Shown in pieces: positions 39,485 to 47,855 of a stretch of DNA of 64,000 bases. The notes beneath the pieces were generated by a model. It saw nothing but the letters and a program-made list of their open reading frames with translations. It ran no database searches and was not told the origin of the DNA. Numbering within the stretch: position 1 is the stretch's first letter; each line of letters begins with the position of its first letter. Both the position numbers and the translations under genes were made by a program. The DNA comes from Candidatus Poribacteria bacterium (GTDB taxonomy: Bacteria > Poribacteria > WGA-4E > GCA-2687025): positions 252,632 to 316,631 of the forward strand of contig JAPPNK010000020.1 of NCBI GenBank assembly GCA_028818695.1, read 5' to 3'.

Positions 39485-40736
39485 ACTCCGCGATCGGGCT
39501 AGCATTGAACGGCGTCAACTGAAACGTCTGAACGCGGCTCTTGAGCGGATGATGCCGTCCAATGAATTTTACCGCCGAAAATTCGGCTCGGACGCGCGTG
39601 TCGATTCGTTGGAGGCGTACCGACAACTGCCCTTTACCCAAAAAACGGAGCTATCGAACGACCAGATTGAACGCCCGCCCTACGGAACGAACCTGACCTA
39701 CGCGCCCGATGCGTATATCCGCATCCATAAAACCTCCGGCACAACAGGGCGGCCGCTGCGGTGGCTTGATACCGAAGAGAGTTGGAACTGGTGGGGCGAA
39801 TGCTGGGCGGAGGTGTACCGCGCCGCCGGCGTGACGCGCCATGACCGCGTCTTTTTCGCCTTTTCGTTTGGACCGTTCATCGGGTTTTGGAGCGCGTATG
39901 AGGGAGCGCGACGCATCGGCGCTCTGGCGCTGCCCGGCGGGGCGATGTCCTCCGAGCAGCGCATTGACGCGATCTTATCGAACGAGGCGACAACGCTGGT
40001 TTCGACGCCCACCTACGCGCTTCGCTTGGCTGAAGTCGCCGAAGCGGCCGGCATGGACATCGCCTCTTCTGCCGTCCGCGCGACGATACACGCGGGAGAG
40101 CCAGGCGCCTCCATCCCCGCCGCGAAACAGGCGATTGAAACGGCATGGGGCGCCAAATGTTTTGACCATGCAGGCGCGACAGAGGTCGGCGCATGGGGGT
40201 ATACCTGCGAAGCGGAAGAGGGAATGCATCTGAACGAGGAGGAGTTCATCTTTGAGATCATCGATCCTGAAACAGGGGAGCAAGCCGACGAAGGCGAGCT
40301 GGTCGTCTCCAACCTCGGCCGCGTCGGCATGCCGATCATCCGCTACCGGACGGGGGATCATGTCCGCTGGTTGAAGGGAAACTGCCCCTGCGGGCGTCCG
40401 TCCCGCCGGCTGGACGGCGGCGTCGTCGGGCGGGTGGACGACGCGCTTTTGATACGCGGAGTTGTCGTCTTTCCGAGCTCTATCGAGGCGGTCGTCCGCC
40501 GTTTTCCGCAGGTCGCGGAGTATTCGGTGGAGGTGAGCCGCCCCAGCGCGTTGGACGTTGTTACGATGCGCGTTGAGCTGAAAGAAGGGGATGGCGAGAC
40601 GCTCAAAAAAATAGGCGCCGCTTTCCGATCCGCCTTAGGATTGAGCGTCGCAGTGGAGCGGGCGGAGTCGGGAACGCTCCCCCGCTTTGAGATGAAGGCG
40701 CGCCGCGTAACGGACAAACGCGCGGATACAACATGA
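39477..40736 (+). CDS. Phenylacetate-CoA-ligase-like AMP-forming enzyme
   Basis: A 419-residue ANL-superfamily ligase of the PaaK type, which activates aromatic acids as CoA or carrier thioesters. The P-loop-like motif is KTSGTTGRP (85-93). Later core motifs are DHAGATEVGAWGY and IIRYRTGDHVRW, followed by the small C-terminal domain with VGRVDDALLIRGVVVFPSSIE. A Cys pair (NCPCG) matches the metal-free turn common in PaaK. Gene order suggests 4-hydroxybenzoate or its halogenated form as substrate. The start overlaps the chorismate lyase stop by eight bases, and the end overlaps the halogenase start (ATGA). Confidence 0.85.
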   Translation: MSELRDRASIERRQLKRLNAALERMMPSNEFYRRKFGSDARVDSLEAYRQLPFTQKTELSNDQIERPPYGTNLTYAPDAYIRIHKTSGTTGRPLRWLDTEESWNWWGECWAEVYRAAGVTRHDRVFFAFSFGPFIGFWSAYEGARRIGALALPGGAMSSEQRIDAILSNEATTLVSTPTYALRLAEVAEAAGMDIASSAVRATIHAGEPGASIPAAKQAIETAWGAKCFDHAGATEVGAWGYTCEAEEGMHLNEEEFIFEIIDPETGEQADEGELVVSNLGRVGMPIIRYRTGDHVRWLKGNCPCGRPSRRLDGGVVGRVDDALLIRGVVVFPSSIEAVVRRFPQVAEYSVEVSRPSALDVVTMRVELKEGDGETLKKIGAAFRSALGLSVAVERAESGTLPRFEMKARRVTDKRADTT

Positions 40737-41986
40737 AAACGCAAATCGAAAACAGATACGATGTGATCGTCGCCGGCGGCGGGCCGGCAGGTTCTACCGC
40801 GGCGGCTCTATTGGCTGAAGCGGGAGTCAAAACGCTGCTGCTTGAACGCGCGGAACACCCTGTCTTTAAAGTGGGCGAATCGCTCATACCAGGCACATAT
40901 GCGACATTAAAACGTCTTGGCATGGTGGAGAAGCTGAACGCAACCGAATTCCCCCGCAAATACAGCGTCCAGTTCTTCTCCAGCTCGGGCAAGGCGTCCC
41001 GTCCTTTCTATTTTTTTGAAAGCCGACCCGGCGAGCAGTCTGTCACATGGCAGGTTCTTCGCGCCGATTTTGACGAGATGCTGCTTGAAAACGCTGCTGA
41101 GAAAGGCGCATGCGTCGTCCGAGGGGCGCGCGTTTTGAACGCCCTTTTCGACGGCGAGCGCGCTGTCGGGGTCCGCGCAAAGCTCCCGAACGGAGAGGAG
41201 ACGGAGATTCGCTCAAAGGTATTTATGGACGCGACGGGGCAAAGCGCTCTCGCCGCCCGCCGTATGAAGATCTGCGAGCCTGACCGGCGCCTGCGCAAAG
41301 CCGCCGTTTACACGCATTTTATTGGCGCGAAACGGGACGAGGGCATTGACGAAGGAGCCACCTTGATTCTCAGTTCGCGCGGAAAAGATTCCTGGTTCTG
41401 GTATATTCCGCTGCCGCGCGATCATGTGAGCGTCGGAGCCGTCGGGTCGATAGAGGAGCTTTTCAGCGACCGATCCTTGAACGCGGAGCAGATTTTTAAG
41501 CGGGAACTTGAGAAGTGCGAGCCGCTGCAGGAGCGGTTAGAAGGCTCCCGCCTAGCGTTTCCGATGAAGACGACGAAAGATTTCTCCTACCGCTCCTCCC
41601 AGATCGCCGGACCTGGATGGGTTTTAATCGGGGACGCATACGGCTTTCTCGACCCGATCTATTCGTCCGGCGTCTATCTGGCGCTCCAGTCGGGCGAATG
41701 GGCGGCGGACGCGGCGATCGAAGCAATTCAAACGGGCGATCTCTCCGCGGAGCGGCTCGGCGCATTCGGACCGAAGCTCAGCGAAGGAATGGAAGCGTTT
41801 CGCCAGCTGATCTACGCCTTTTACATGAAGGAGTTCAGCTTCTCCCGTTTCCTCACGGAGCGCCCCGAATGCCGAATGGGGGTCGCCGACATACTCAGCG
41901 GGTATGTTTATACCGACGAGGTAGAAACGGCGCTAACAGGCTTGGACGCCTTTCTCCGCTCCGCTTCGGCGGACGATCAGGTGTAG
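40733..41986 (+). CDS. Flavin-dependent halogenase-like enzyme
   Basis: A 417-residue FAD enzyme. The GGGPAG FAD-binding loop lies at 15-20. The halogenase signature WxWxIP is intact as W221-F-W-Y-I-P226. K76 in FPRKYS sits where the conserved Lys of phenol-type halogenases forms the haloamine or positions HOX. GDAYGFLDPIYSSGVYLAL (300-318) is the family block that closes the FAD site. This set separates it from geranylgeranyl reductases and ordinary monooxygenases. Substrate is probably 4-hydroxybenzoate or its activated ester, given the flanking genes. It converges with the radical SAM gene with ten bases of overlap. A flavin reductase is not nearby. Confidence 0.8.
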   Translation: MKTQIENRYDVIVAGGGPAGSTAAALLAEAGVKTLLLERAEHPVFKVGESLIPGTYATLKRLGMVEKLNATEFPRKYSVQFFSSSGKASRPFYFFESRPGEQSVTWQVLRADFDEMLLENAAEKGACVVRGARVLNALFDGERAVGVRAKLPNGEETEIRSKVFMDATGQSALAARRMKICEPDRRLRKAAVYTHFIGAKRDEGIDEGATLILSSRGKDSWFWYIPLPRDHVSVGAVGSIEELFSDRSLNAEQIFKRELEKCEPLQERLEGSRLAFPMKTTKDFSYRSSQIAGPGWVLIGDAYGFLDPIYSSGVYLALQSGEWAADAAIEAIQTGDLSAERLGAFGPKLSEGMEAFRQLIYAFYMKEFSFSRFLTERPECRMGVADILSGYVYTDEVETALTGLDAFLRSASADDQV

Positions 41987-43338
41987 CGCGAGTTGCGGTA
42001 TTTTTCGGCGTAAAACTCCGGCAGCAGCTGATCAACCCGTAGGAAGCCCGCCTGCGTCAACTCGATTCCACTGCCGTCGAATTCCAGCATGCCTTCGCTG
42101 CGCAGGCGCTCCAACGCCCCGCGATGCCGCTCAATGATGTCGACTCCAAACTGATCGCGGAACGGCTGCGCGTTCAGCTTTCCAATTTTTAGCTGGAGGA
42201 TCATCTGTCGGGTGACGCGTTCATCCTCGGTCGGTTGGAAGGCGCGCTGAATCGGCAGCCGCCCTTTCGCCGCCGGTTCCAGATACCCGTCCCAATGAGG
42301 CGCATTTTGAAAATGAACGCCCCCGACATGCGAGAAGGAGGCGACGCCCGTTCCGATCAGGTCCTGCCCCGTCCAGACCGCGTCCCGATAGACGAACCCG
42401 CGCGAATTCTCCCTCTTGATGACCGTATAGGCGCTGGAAATCTCATACCCGGCGGCGCAAAACTGCTCAAAAGCGTGAGCGTGCCATTCCCGCTTCTCGT
42501 CCCATGTCGCGACAGCCGTCTCCACCATCTCCCCTGTTTTGAGATCGCGCGAATAGACCGTGTTGTGGGGCAACTCCAACTGGTACACGGTCACGCTGTC
42601 CGCGTTCAGATCGATCGTCTTTTGAACGGTGTCGCGCCAGTTCTCCCAAGTTTCGCCAATCATCCCCGCGATGAGGTCAACGTTCAGCTGGTCAAACTGC
42701 GCGTCCAAAACCCAGGGCATGACGCGGTACACCTCCTTTGAGATGTGCGCGCGCCCGTTCTCGCGCAGGATGTCGTCGTTCAGATTTTCAACGCCGAGGC
42801 TGAGACGCGTAACCCCAATCTCCTTGATGGCGGCGACCTTCGGCTGCGTGAGCGTTCCCGGTTCGCATTCAAACGCGACCTCTTCAGCCTTGTCCCATGG
42901 CATCGCCGCTTTGACGCGGTCGGTGAGCTGTTTCAAATGGCGCGAGCTGATGTAAGAAGGCGTCCCTCCGCCGAAATACACAAAATGGAGCGGTCGGTTC
43001 TCGATGCGCGGAAGCGCGGCGTAGGTCTCCACTTCAGTCGCAAGCGCATTCGTATAGGTTTCAATGTCCCGCGCGTTTTTGTCGGTGTACACCCGAAAAT
43101 AGCAAAACTTGCACCGCTTCCGGCAGAACGGAATATGCATGTAGAGGCCGAGCAGCGGCGCGGGGGCGTCGTCAGGCAGCGGAGCGTTCAGAACGGCATG
43201 CGCCTCTGAAACCGCGTCCGCGTTCCAAAACGAATACGGCGGATAGTTCGAGACAAAGACGCTGCCGATGTCCGTTGTTTTGGAATCGAGCCGCGTTGTC
43301 GCCGGTTCTGGTTTAACGAGAGTCAGAGCTTCCTTCAT
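41977..43338 (-). CDS. HemW/HemN-like radical SAM protein
   Basis: A 453-residue protein with a radical SAM cluster motif CRKRCKFC (C72, C76, C79), followed by FGGGTPSYIS and EVAFECEPGTLT. LSLGVENLNDDILRENGR matches coproporphyrinogen oxidase-like and HemW proteins. HemW binds and donates heme rather than oxidising coproporphyrinogen; which role applies is not visible. The C-terminal winged-helix region (about 385-440) is typical. It overlaps the propeller gene upstream by 26 bases, and its 3' end overlaps the halogenase gene. The overlap is probably incidental, because the genes converge. Confidence 0.83.
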   Translation of the reverse strand: MKEALTLVKPEPATTRLDSKTTDIGSVFVSNYPPYSFWNADAVSEAHAVLNAPLPDDAPAPLLGLYMHIPFCRKRCKFCYFRVYTDKNARDIETYTNALATEVETYAALPRIENRPLHFVYFGGGTPSYISSRHLKQLTDRVKAAMPWDKAEEVAFECEPGTLTQPKVAAIKEIGVTRLSLGVENLNDDILRENGRAHISKEVYRVMPWVLDAQFDQLNVDLIAGMIGETWENWRDTVQKTIDLNADSVTVYQLELPHNTVYSRDLKTGEMVETAVATWDEKREWHAHAFEQFCAAGYEISSAYTVIKRENSRGFVYRDAVWTGQDLIGTGVASFSHVGGVHFQNAPHWDGYLEPAAKGRLPIQRAFQPTEDERVTRQMILQLKIGKLNAQPFRDQFGVDIIERHRGALERLRSEGMLEFDGSGIELTQAGFLRVDQLLPEFYAEKYRNSRYT

Positions 43339-44464
43339 TTTTTTCTAAGCTTCCAAAGCAGTAAACGACGCCGTCGGCGGCGCCGATGACAAGTTTATTC
43401 GACGCGACGCTCGGCGACGCGACAATGTCGGATCCTATCTCATATTGCCACACAATCTCGCCGTCGGTCAAACGCAGCGCGATTAGTTCGCCTCCCGCCG
43501 TTCCAAAAAAGACGCGCCCGCCCGCCGTCACAGGCGACGAATCGATCTTGGAGCCGACCGGTTTCGTCCATATCGGCTTTCCCGTCTTGCGGTCGATGGC
43601 GTGAAGCGTTTTATCGCGCCCTCCAATGAGATACATCTTCTCGGTCAAGGCGCCGGAGGCGAGAAACGGAAACTGGCGCGTCGGATGTTTATATTCCCAA
43701 AGAATGTCCGCTTTCTCCAGATCGATGGCGAGGGCGCGCGCGCCGTAGGAGGCGAGAAAGGCGGTCTTTCCGTCCACCGAGGCGCTGGAGCCGATGTAAT
43801 CTTCAAGGTTCAGGTTTAGGTTTTCCGCGCCTGTGATCGGATCAACGGCGCGCAGGACGCCGTCGCAGCCCGCGACGACCGCGCCCAGCTCGGAAGAAGC
43901 GGGGCTGGCATGGATGTAATTGTCCGTTTCTATCTTCCAGAGCTCTTCGCCGTTTTCAATGGAGACGCCCCGCAAGTATCCGTCGTATGATCCAAAGACG
44001 ACGCGCCCTTTAACGACGAGCGCGCCGGAGTAGATCTCGCCCGCCGTTTCAACGCGCCATATTTCCCCGCCGTTGTCGGCATGGACGGCAAAAAAGACGC
44101 CCGTCTCGCTGCCAAAATAGAGCGCGCCTTCATGGTAGGTCGGAGAGGAGTTGACGGGGCTGCCCGCGTCAAAATGCCATTTTTCGGTTCCGTCGGAAAG
44201 ATGAAGCGCGTATAGTTTTCCGTCCCCAGATCCGATATAGACCGTTCCGTCATAGATCGCTGCGGTCGATTCGACGCTTCCTTTCGTCATGAATGTCCAG
44301 ACCCGTTCCAGTTTATCGGGCAATTCGCTTTGGGCGACTCCTTTTAATTGCGGACCGCCTCGAAAGCCCAGCCAGCTGTCTTTTTTCTCCTCTGCAGACG
44401 CCGACAGCGTCAAGAAGAGAAGCGCAAGAAGCGCGTTTGCCTGCTGTTTAATACGCTTGTTCAT
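43313..44464 (-). CDS. Secreted PQQ-like beta-propeller protein 2
   Basis: A 383-residue protein with signal peptide (MNKRIKQQANALLALLFLTLSASA) and PQQ-type repeats of about 40 residues, such as LYALHLSDGTEKWHF, FFAVHADNGGEIWRV, LHAIDRKTGKPIWTK and LIALRLTDGEIVWQY. The regular W-docking motif suggests a seven- or eight-bladed propeller like BamB. It lacks a lipobox, so it is soluble in the periplasm. I start at ATG 44464; the longer ORF start lies inside the alcohol dehydrogenase gene. It overlaps that gene's 3' end by 17 bases and the radical SAM gene by 26. Confidence 0.85.
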   Translation of the reverse strand: MNKRIKQQANALLALLFLTLSASAEEKKDSWLGFRGGPQLKGVAQSELPDKLERVWTFMTKGSVESTAAIYDGTVYIGSGDGKLYALHLSDGTEKWHFDAGSPVNSSPTYHEGALYFGSETGVFFAVHADNGGEIWRVETAGEIYSGALVVKGRVVFGSYDGYLRGVSIENGEELWKIETDNYIHASPASSELGAVVAGCDGVLRAVDPITGAENLNLNLEDYIGSSASVDGKTAFLASYGARALAIDLEKADILWEYKHPTRQFPFLASGALTEKMYLIGGRDKTLHAIDRKTGKPIWTKPVGSKIDSSPVTAGGRVFFGTAGGELIALRLTDGEIVWQYEIGSDIVASPSVASNKLVIGAADGVVYCFGSLEKNEGSSDSR

Positions 44465-45572
44465 AGAGACAGCGCAGCGAGGTCGAATCGACAGGATGAG
44501 GATTGAAGTTGGCTGTCCACTCTTCAGCTGCGCGGGCGGCAAGGTCGGGCAGATCGGCGGAAGGTATGCCCCGGTCGCGCAGCCGTTTCGGCAGTTGCGC
44601 GGCGGCTCGCAATTTCAGAAAACGCTCCTCAACGGAGCAATCAATCCCCGCCGCTTGCGCCAGCTCGTCGTAAAGGTCTCCGGCGGTTTGCCGGTTGTAG
44701 CGCATCACATGCGGGAGCGTCAAAGCGACAGCCTCCCCGTGCGCGATCCGATACCGCGCCGTGAGCGGATTCGCCATCGCATGCGCGGCGCCAAGCATGG
44801 AGAGCTCTATGCCCATACCGGCGCAGTATGCGCCGAGAAGCGTTCCCGCGCGCGCCTGAATGTTGGACGGCTCGGCAAGGGCCGTTTCAAGGCTGCCCTC
44901 CATCAGCCGCCATGCCTCGCGCGAATACATCTGCGAAAGCGGATTGCGGCGCAGGCTGACATAGCTTTCAAGCGCATGGGAGACGGCGTCGATCCCCGCA
45001 GCGGCAGAGACGCCTCTAGGCGCGCTCGCAACGAGGGACGGGTCAAGGATGACGGCATGAAAGCGCGCCTTCGGGTCGCCGCACGCCATTTTGCGTTTCG
45101 TTTCGTCGTCCGAGATGATCGCATACGACTGCGCCTCGCTGCCCGTGCCGGCGGTGGTCGGAACGCCGATAGAGGGAAGCATCGGCTTATTCGCTTTGCC
45201 GAAGCCCCAGTAATCGCGCATTGTTCCGCCGTTGGCGAGCAGGAAGTTGACGCCTTTTGCGCAGTCCATGACGCTTCCGCCTCCGACAGCGGCAATCAGA
45301 TCGAAGGGGCCGGCGTCGCGCGCAAATTGAGCGGCGCGCTCCACCTGCCGAGATTCGGGATTCGGCTCCGTCTCTTTGAAGTCGGCATGTTCGATCTTCG
45401 CTTTGTCTAGGGAGTCCTGCGCCCTGTGGAGTATGCCTGCCTGGACGATGCCCATGTCGGAGATGAGCAGGACGCGCCGCGCCCCCGTTTCTTTGACGAG
45501 GCTGCCGAGTTGCGAGACGGCGCCGTCTCCGAAGACGACGCGCTGAACCAAATGGGCGTCAAAAGGCTGCAA
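44448..45572 (-). CDS. Iron-containing alcohol dehydrogenase
   Basis: A 374-residue NAD(P)-dependent group III alcohol dehydrogenase. The nucleotide loop is GGGSVMDCAKG (about 96-106). VPTTAGTGSEAQ follows. The metal ligands D-H-H-H are spread over DAVSHALESY, GAAHAMANPL and ARYRIAHGEAVA. The whole protein is the family's usual length. The TTG start has a TTGCCG/TATTAT promoter about 50 bases upstream. Substrate is unknown, but it could reduce or oxidise a short-chain alcohol or sugar lactaldehyde. It heads a three-gene minus-strand unit with the propeller and radical SAM genes. Confidence 0.9.
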   Translation of the reverse strand: MQPFDAHLVQRVVFGDGAVSQLGSLVKETGARRVLLISDMGIVQAGILHRAQDSLDKAKIEHADFKETEPNPESRQVERAAQFARDAGPFDLIAAVGGGSVMDCAKGVNFLLANGGTMRDYWGFGKANKPMLPSIGVPTTAGTGSEAQSYAIISDDETKRKMACGDPKARFHAVILDPSLVASAPRGVSAAAGIDAVSHALESYVSLRRNPLSQMYSREAWRLMEGSLETALAEPSNIQARAGTLLGAYCAGMGIELSMLGAAHAMANPLTARYRIAHGEAVALTLPHVMRYNRQTAGDLYDELAQAAGIDCSVEERFLKLRAAAQLPKRLRDRGIPSADLPDLAARAAEEWTANFNPHPVDSTSLRCLYEQAY

Positions 45573-45619
45573 ATAGAACGCTCTTTTCGTTATTGCCGAC
45601 AGGTCTGCTATCCATGTAT

Positions 45620-45648
45620 ATAATACAACGCTGACGGCTGAACGGCAA
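45620..45648 (-). promoter_or_regulatory. Promoter of the Fe-alcohol dehydrogenase unit
   Basis: On the minus strand TTGCCG (45648-45643), 17 bases, TATTAT (45625-45620). The start codon is about 48 bases downstream. Confidence 0.5.
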
Positions 45649-45670
45649 ACGCGGCTTCTGATTGCGCCTC

Positions 45671-45750
45671 ATAAGCGTCCCGGCGGGAATCCAGAGTCTA
45701 GCAGTAGACGTCCGCGTTCACAGCCAGAATTGTCCCAGCTAAAGACGTAA
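45671..45750 (+). repeat. Dispersed repeat, partial copy (right half)
   Basis: CATAAGCGTCCCGGCGGGAATCC, AGAGTCTAGCAGTAGACGTCCGCGTTC and TGTCCCAGCTAAAGACGTAAGGTC match the right half of the copies at 24353 and 50615. The left terminal repeat is missing. It lies between two divergent promoters in the 45573-45835 gap. Confidence 0.6.
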
Positions 45751-45765
45751 GGTCAGAACCTCGAC

Positions 45766-45794
45766 TCGATTTGCGCGCGCATCGGCGCTATACT
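45766..45794 (+). promoter_or_regulatory. Weak promoter of the hydroxyacid dehydrogenase/kdsB unit
   Basis: TATACT (45789-45794) is a fair -10 box. TCGATT (45766-45771) lies 17 bases upstream, a poor -35. TTGCGC at 45771 would be too close. GGAGAGGA precedes the TTG start. Confidence 0.3.
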
Positions 45795-45835
45795 TTTTGA
45801 GCCTGACGAGCCGCGCTATCTAGGAGAGGACTCTG

Positions 45836-46810
45836 TTGAAGCCAACGATATTTGTCACGCGCCGCCTGCCGCAGCCGCCTCTGGACCGCCTCGCGGAGGT
45901 TTTTGACGTCTCGATCAACCCTGACAACCGCGTTCTTTTAAAACAGGAAGTCATGGACGGCGTCCAGGGAAAAGACGCGCTGCTCTGCCTCTTGACCGAC
46001 GCGATTGACGCCGAAGTGATGGACGCGGAGCCGAATCTGCGCGTCTTGTCGAACTACGCTGTCGGGTACAACAACATTGACGTCCAAGCGGCGACGGAGC
46101 GCAAGCTGCCCGTCACGAACACGCCTGGCGTCTTGACCGACACGAGCGCCGATCTTGCCTTTGCGCTCATACTCGCCTCGGCGCGGCGCATCGCCGAGGG
46201 GGACGCCTTCACCCGCGCCGGCAAATTCGACGGATGGGGTCCGCTCATGATGCTTGGGTACGATGTGTACGGCAAAACGCTCGGAATCTTGGGCATGGGG
46301 CGCATCGGAACCGCTGTCGCCAAACGGGCGCAGGGGTTCGATATGCGCGTCCTTTACACGAACCGATCCGCCCGCCCCGAAGCGGAGCAGAAATACAACG
46401 CGCAAAAAGTGGACCTGGAAACGCTTCTGCGCGAGAGCGACTATCTCTCCATCCATGTTCCGATGTCGAAGGAGACGCGGCATATGATCGGGGCGGAGCA
46501 GCTGGCGGCGATGAAGCCGACGGCGTTTCTCATCAACACGGCGCGCGGACCGATTGTGGACGAGGCGGCGCTTGTCGAGGCGCTGCGTTCTGGCTCCATC
46601 GCCGGCGCTGGGCTGGATGTGTATGAAGAGGAGCCGAAGCTGGCGCCCGGTCTGGCGGAATGCGAGAATGCGGTTCTCATCCCGCATCTCGGCAGCGCGA
46701 CCATCGAAACGCGGACGAAGATGGCGCAGCTGGCTGTTGAAAACGCCATCGCCGTCATCGAAGGGCGGCGTCCGGCGCATCTTGTGAATCCTGAAGTTCT
46801 GGACAGCTGA
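45836..46810 (+). CDS. 2-hydroxyacid dehydrogenase (glyoxylate/hydroxypyruvate reductase-like)
   Basis: A 324-residue NAD(P)-dependent dehydrogenase. The dinucleotide loop is GMGRIGTAVA (about 153-162). The catalytic Arg lies in INTARGPIVDEAAL, the Glu in LDVYEEEP and the His in LIPHLGSAT. This is a better match to glyoxylate/hydroxypyruvate reductases than the paralogue at 18713. TTG start with GGAGAGGA. A Gfo/Idh gene follows at 13 bases, overlapping with kdsB, which suggests an operon producing or recycling sugar-acid precursors. Confidence 0.9.
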   Translation: MKPTIFVTRRLPQPPLDRLAEVFDVSINPDNRVLLKQEVMDGVQGKDALLCLLTDAIDAEVMDAEPNLRVLSNYAVGYNNIDVQAATERKLPVTNTPGVLTDTSADLAFALILASARRIAEGDAFTRAGKFDGWGPLMMLGYDVYGKTLGILGMGRIGTAVAKRAQGFDMRVLYTNRSARPEAEQKYNAQKVDLETLLRESDYLSIHVPMSKETRHMIGAEQLAAMKPTAFLINTARGPIVDEAALVEALRSGSIAGAGLDVYEEEPKLAPGLAECENAVLIPHLGSATIETRTKMAQLAVENAIAVIEGRRPAHLVNPEVLDS

Positions 46811-46823
46811 AAGCGGGGGCGGC

Positions 46824-47855
46824 ATGGCGGTACGTTTTGGGCTCATCGGATGCGGAGTCGTCTCGCCGACGCACGCCGCTGCCCTGAACGGCATCGAAGG
46901 CGTTCAGCTGGCAGCCGCGGCGGACACCTCTCAAGAGCGTCTGGATGAGTTTACAGCCGAATTCGGCATACCGCGCAGCTACACGGATTACCGCCGCCTC
47001 TTGGACGATCCGTCCGTCGATGCTGTGTGCGTCTGTTCGCCTCATTTTCTGCATGCGCCGATGGCGATAGAAGCCGCTGAAGCGGGCAAGCATGTTCTCG
47101 TTGAAAAGCCGATGGCGACCTCTCTGGAGGATGCGGACAGGCTCATTCAGGTGTGCGGAGAGCGGGGCGTCCTGCTCGGCGCCGTTCTTCAACACCGTTT
47201 CGACCCGGCGGCGATCTATGTAAAACGGCTCATTGACGAAGGGCTGCTTGGAATTGTGACGCTTGCGAGCGTCTTTGTGCGCTGGTTCAGGGAAGCCGAC
47301 TATTACGATCCGAACTCGTGGCGCGGCTCAAAAGAGAAAGCGGGCGGAGGCGTACTCATCAACCAGGCGATCCATGCGCTGGATGTGCTGTGCTGGGCGA
47401 TGGGGGGCGCCGTCAGCGTAACGGGCTATTGTACAGCGCGCGCCTACGATATTGAGGTGGAGGACACAGCCGCCGCCGCCCTGCGTTTCGCAAACGGGGC
47501 TATCGGCATTGTGGAAGCGTCCACCGCCGCCTACCCGCAGACGGAGGAGCGCATTGAGATTTCAGGGACGCTTGGGACAGTCGTTATCGAGGGGGAGCGG
47601 GTTTTCACGCGCGGGTTGAAGAACGCGCCGCCCCTGCCTGAAGTGGAAGAGGAGAGCCGCTTTCAAGGCAAATCCTACTACGGAAGAAGCCATCCGCGCG
47701 CGCTGGAGGACTTCGCGGCGGCGGTTGCGGAAGGGCGCCCGCCTAAAGTGGACGGCGCAGAAGGGCGCAAAGTTTTAGAAACGATCTTCGCCATCTACGA
47801 ATCGTCCCGCTTGGGAGGGCGCGAGACGCCCATTTTAGGAGGAGCTGTCAAATGA
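46824..47855 (+). CDS. Gfo/Idh/MocA-family oxidoreductase
   Basis: A 343-residue NAD(P)-dependent sugar oxidoreductase. The N-terminal loop is GLIGCGVVSPTH, the EKP motif lies in VEKPMATS (about 93-100), and the catalytic His is in INQAIHALDVLCW. The family oxidises or reduces glucose, inositol and UDP- or keto-sugars. It fits the ThuA, DUF1080 and sulfatase genes in this window and suggests glycan degradation. It shares a four-base overlap (ATGA) with kdsB, so its expression is tied to Kdo activation. Confidence 0.92.
   Translation: MAVRFGLIGCGVVSPTHAAALNGIEGVQLAAAADTSQERLDEFTAEFGIPRSYTDYRRLLDDPSVDAVCVCSPHFLHAPMAIEAAEAGKHVLVEKPMATSLEDADRLIQVCGERGVLLGAVLQHRFDPAAIYVKRLIDEGLLGIVTLASVFVRWFREADYYDPNSWRGSKEKAGGGVLINQAIHALDVLCWAMGGAVSVTGYCTARAYDIEVEDTAAAALRFANGAIGIVEASTAAYPQTEERIEISGTLGTVVIEGERVFTRGLKNAPPLPEVEEESRFQGKSYYGRSHPRALEDFAAAVAEGRPPKVDGAEGRKVLETIFAIYESSRLGGRETPILGGAVK

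Noticed and set aside
40733-41986. Geranylgeranyl reductase annotation
   Set aside because: The intact WxWxIP motif and the FPRK lysine fit halogenases better.
44289-45410. A 373-codon open frame on the plus strand
   Set aside because: Antisense to the Fe-alcohol dehydrogenase and propeller genes, which have clear family motifs on the minus strand.
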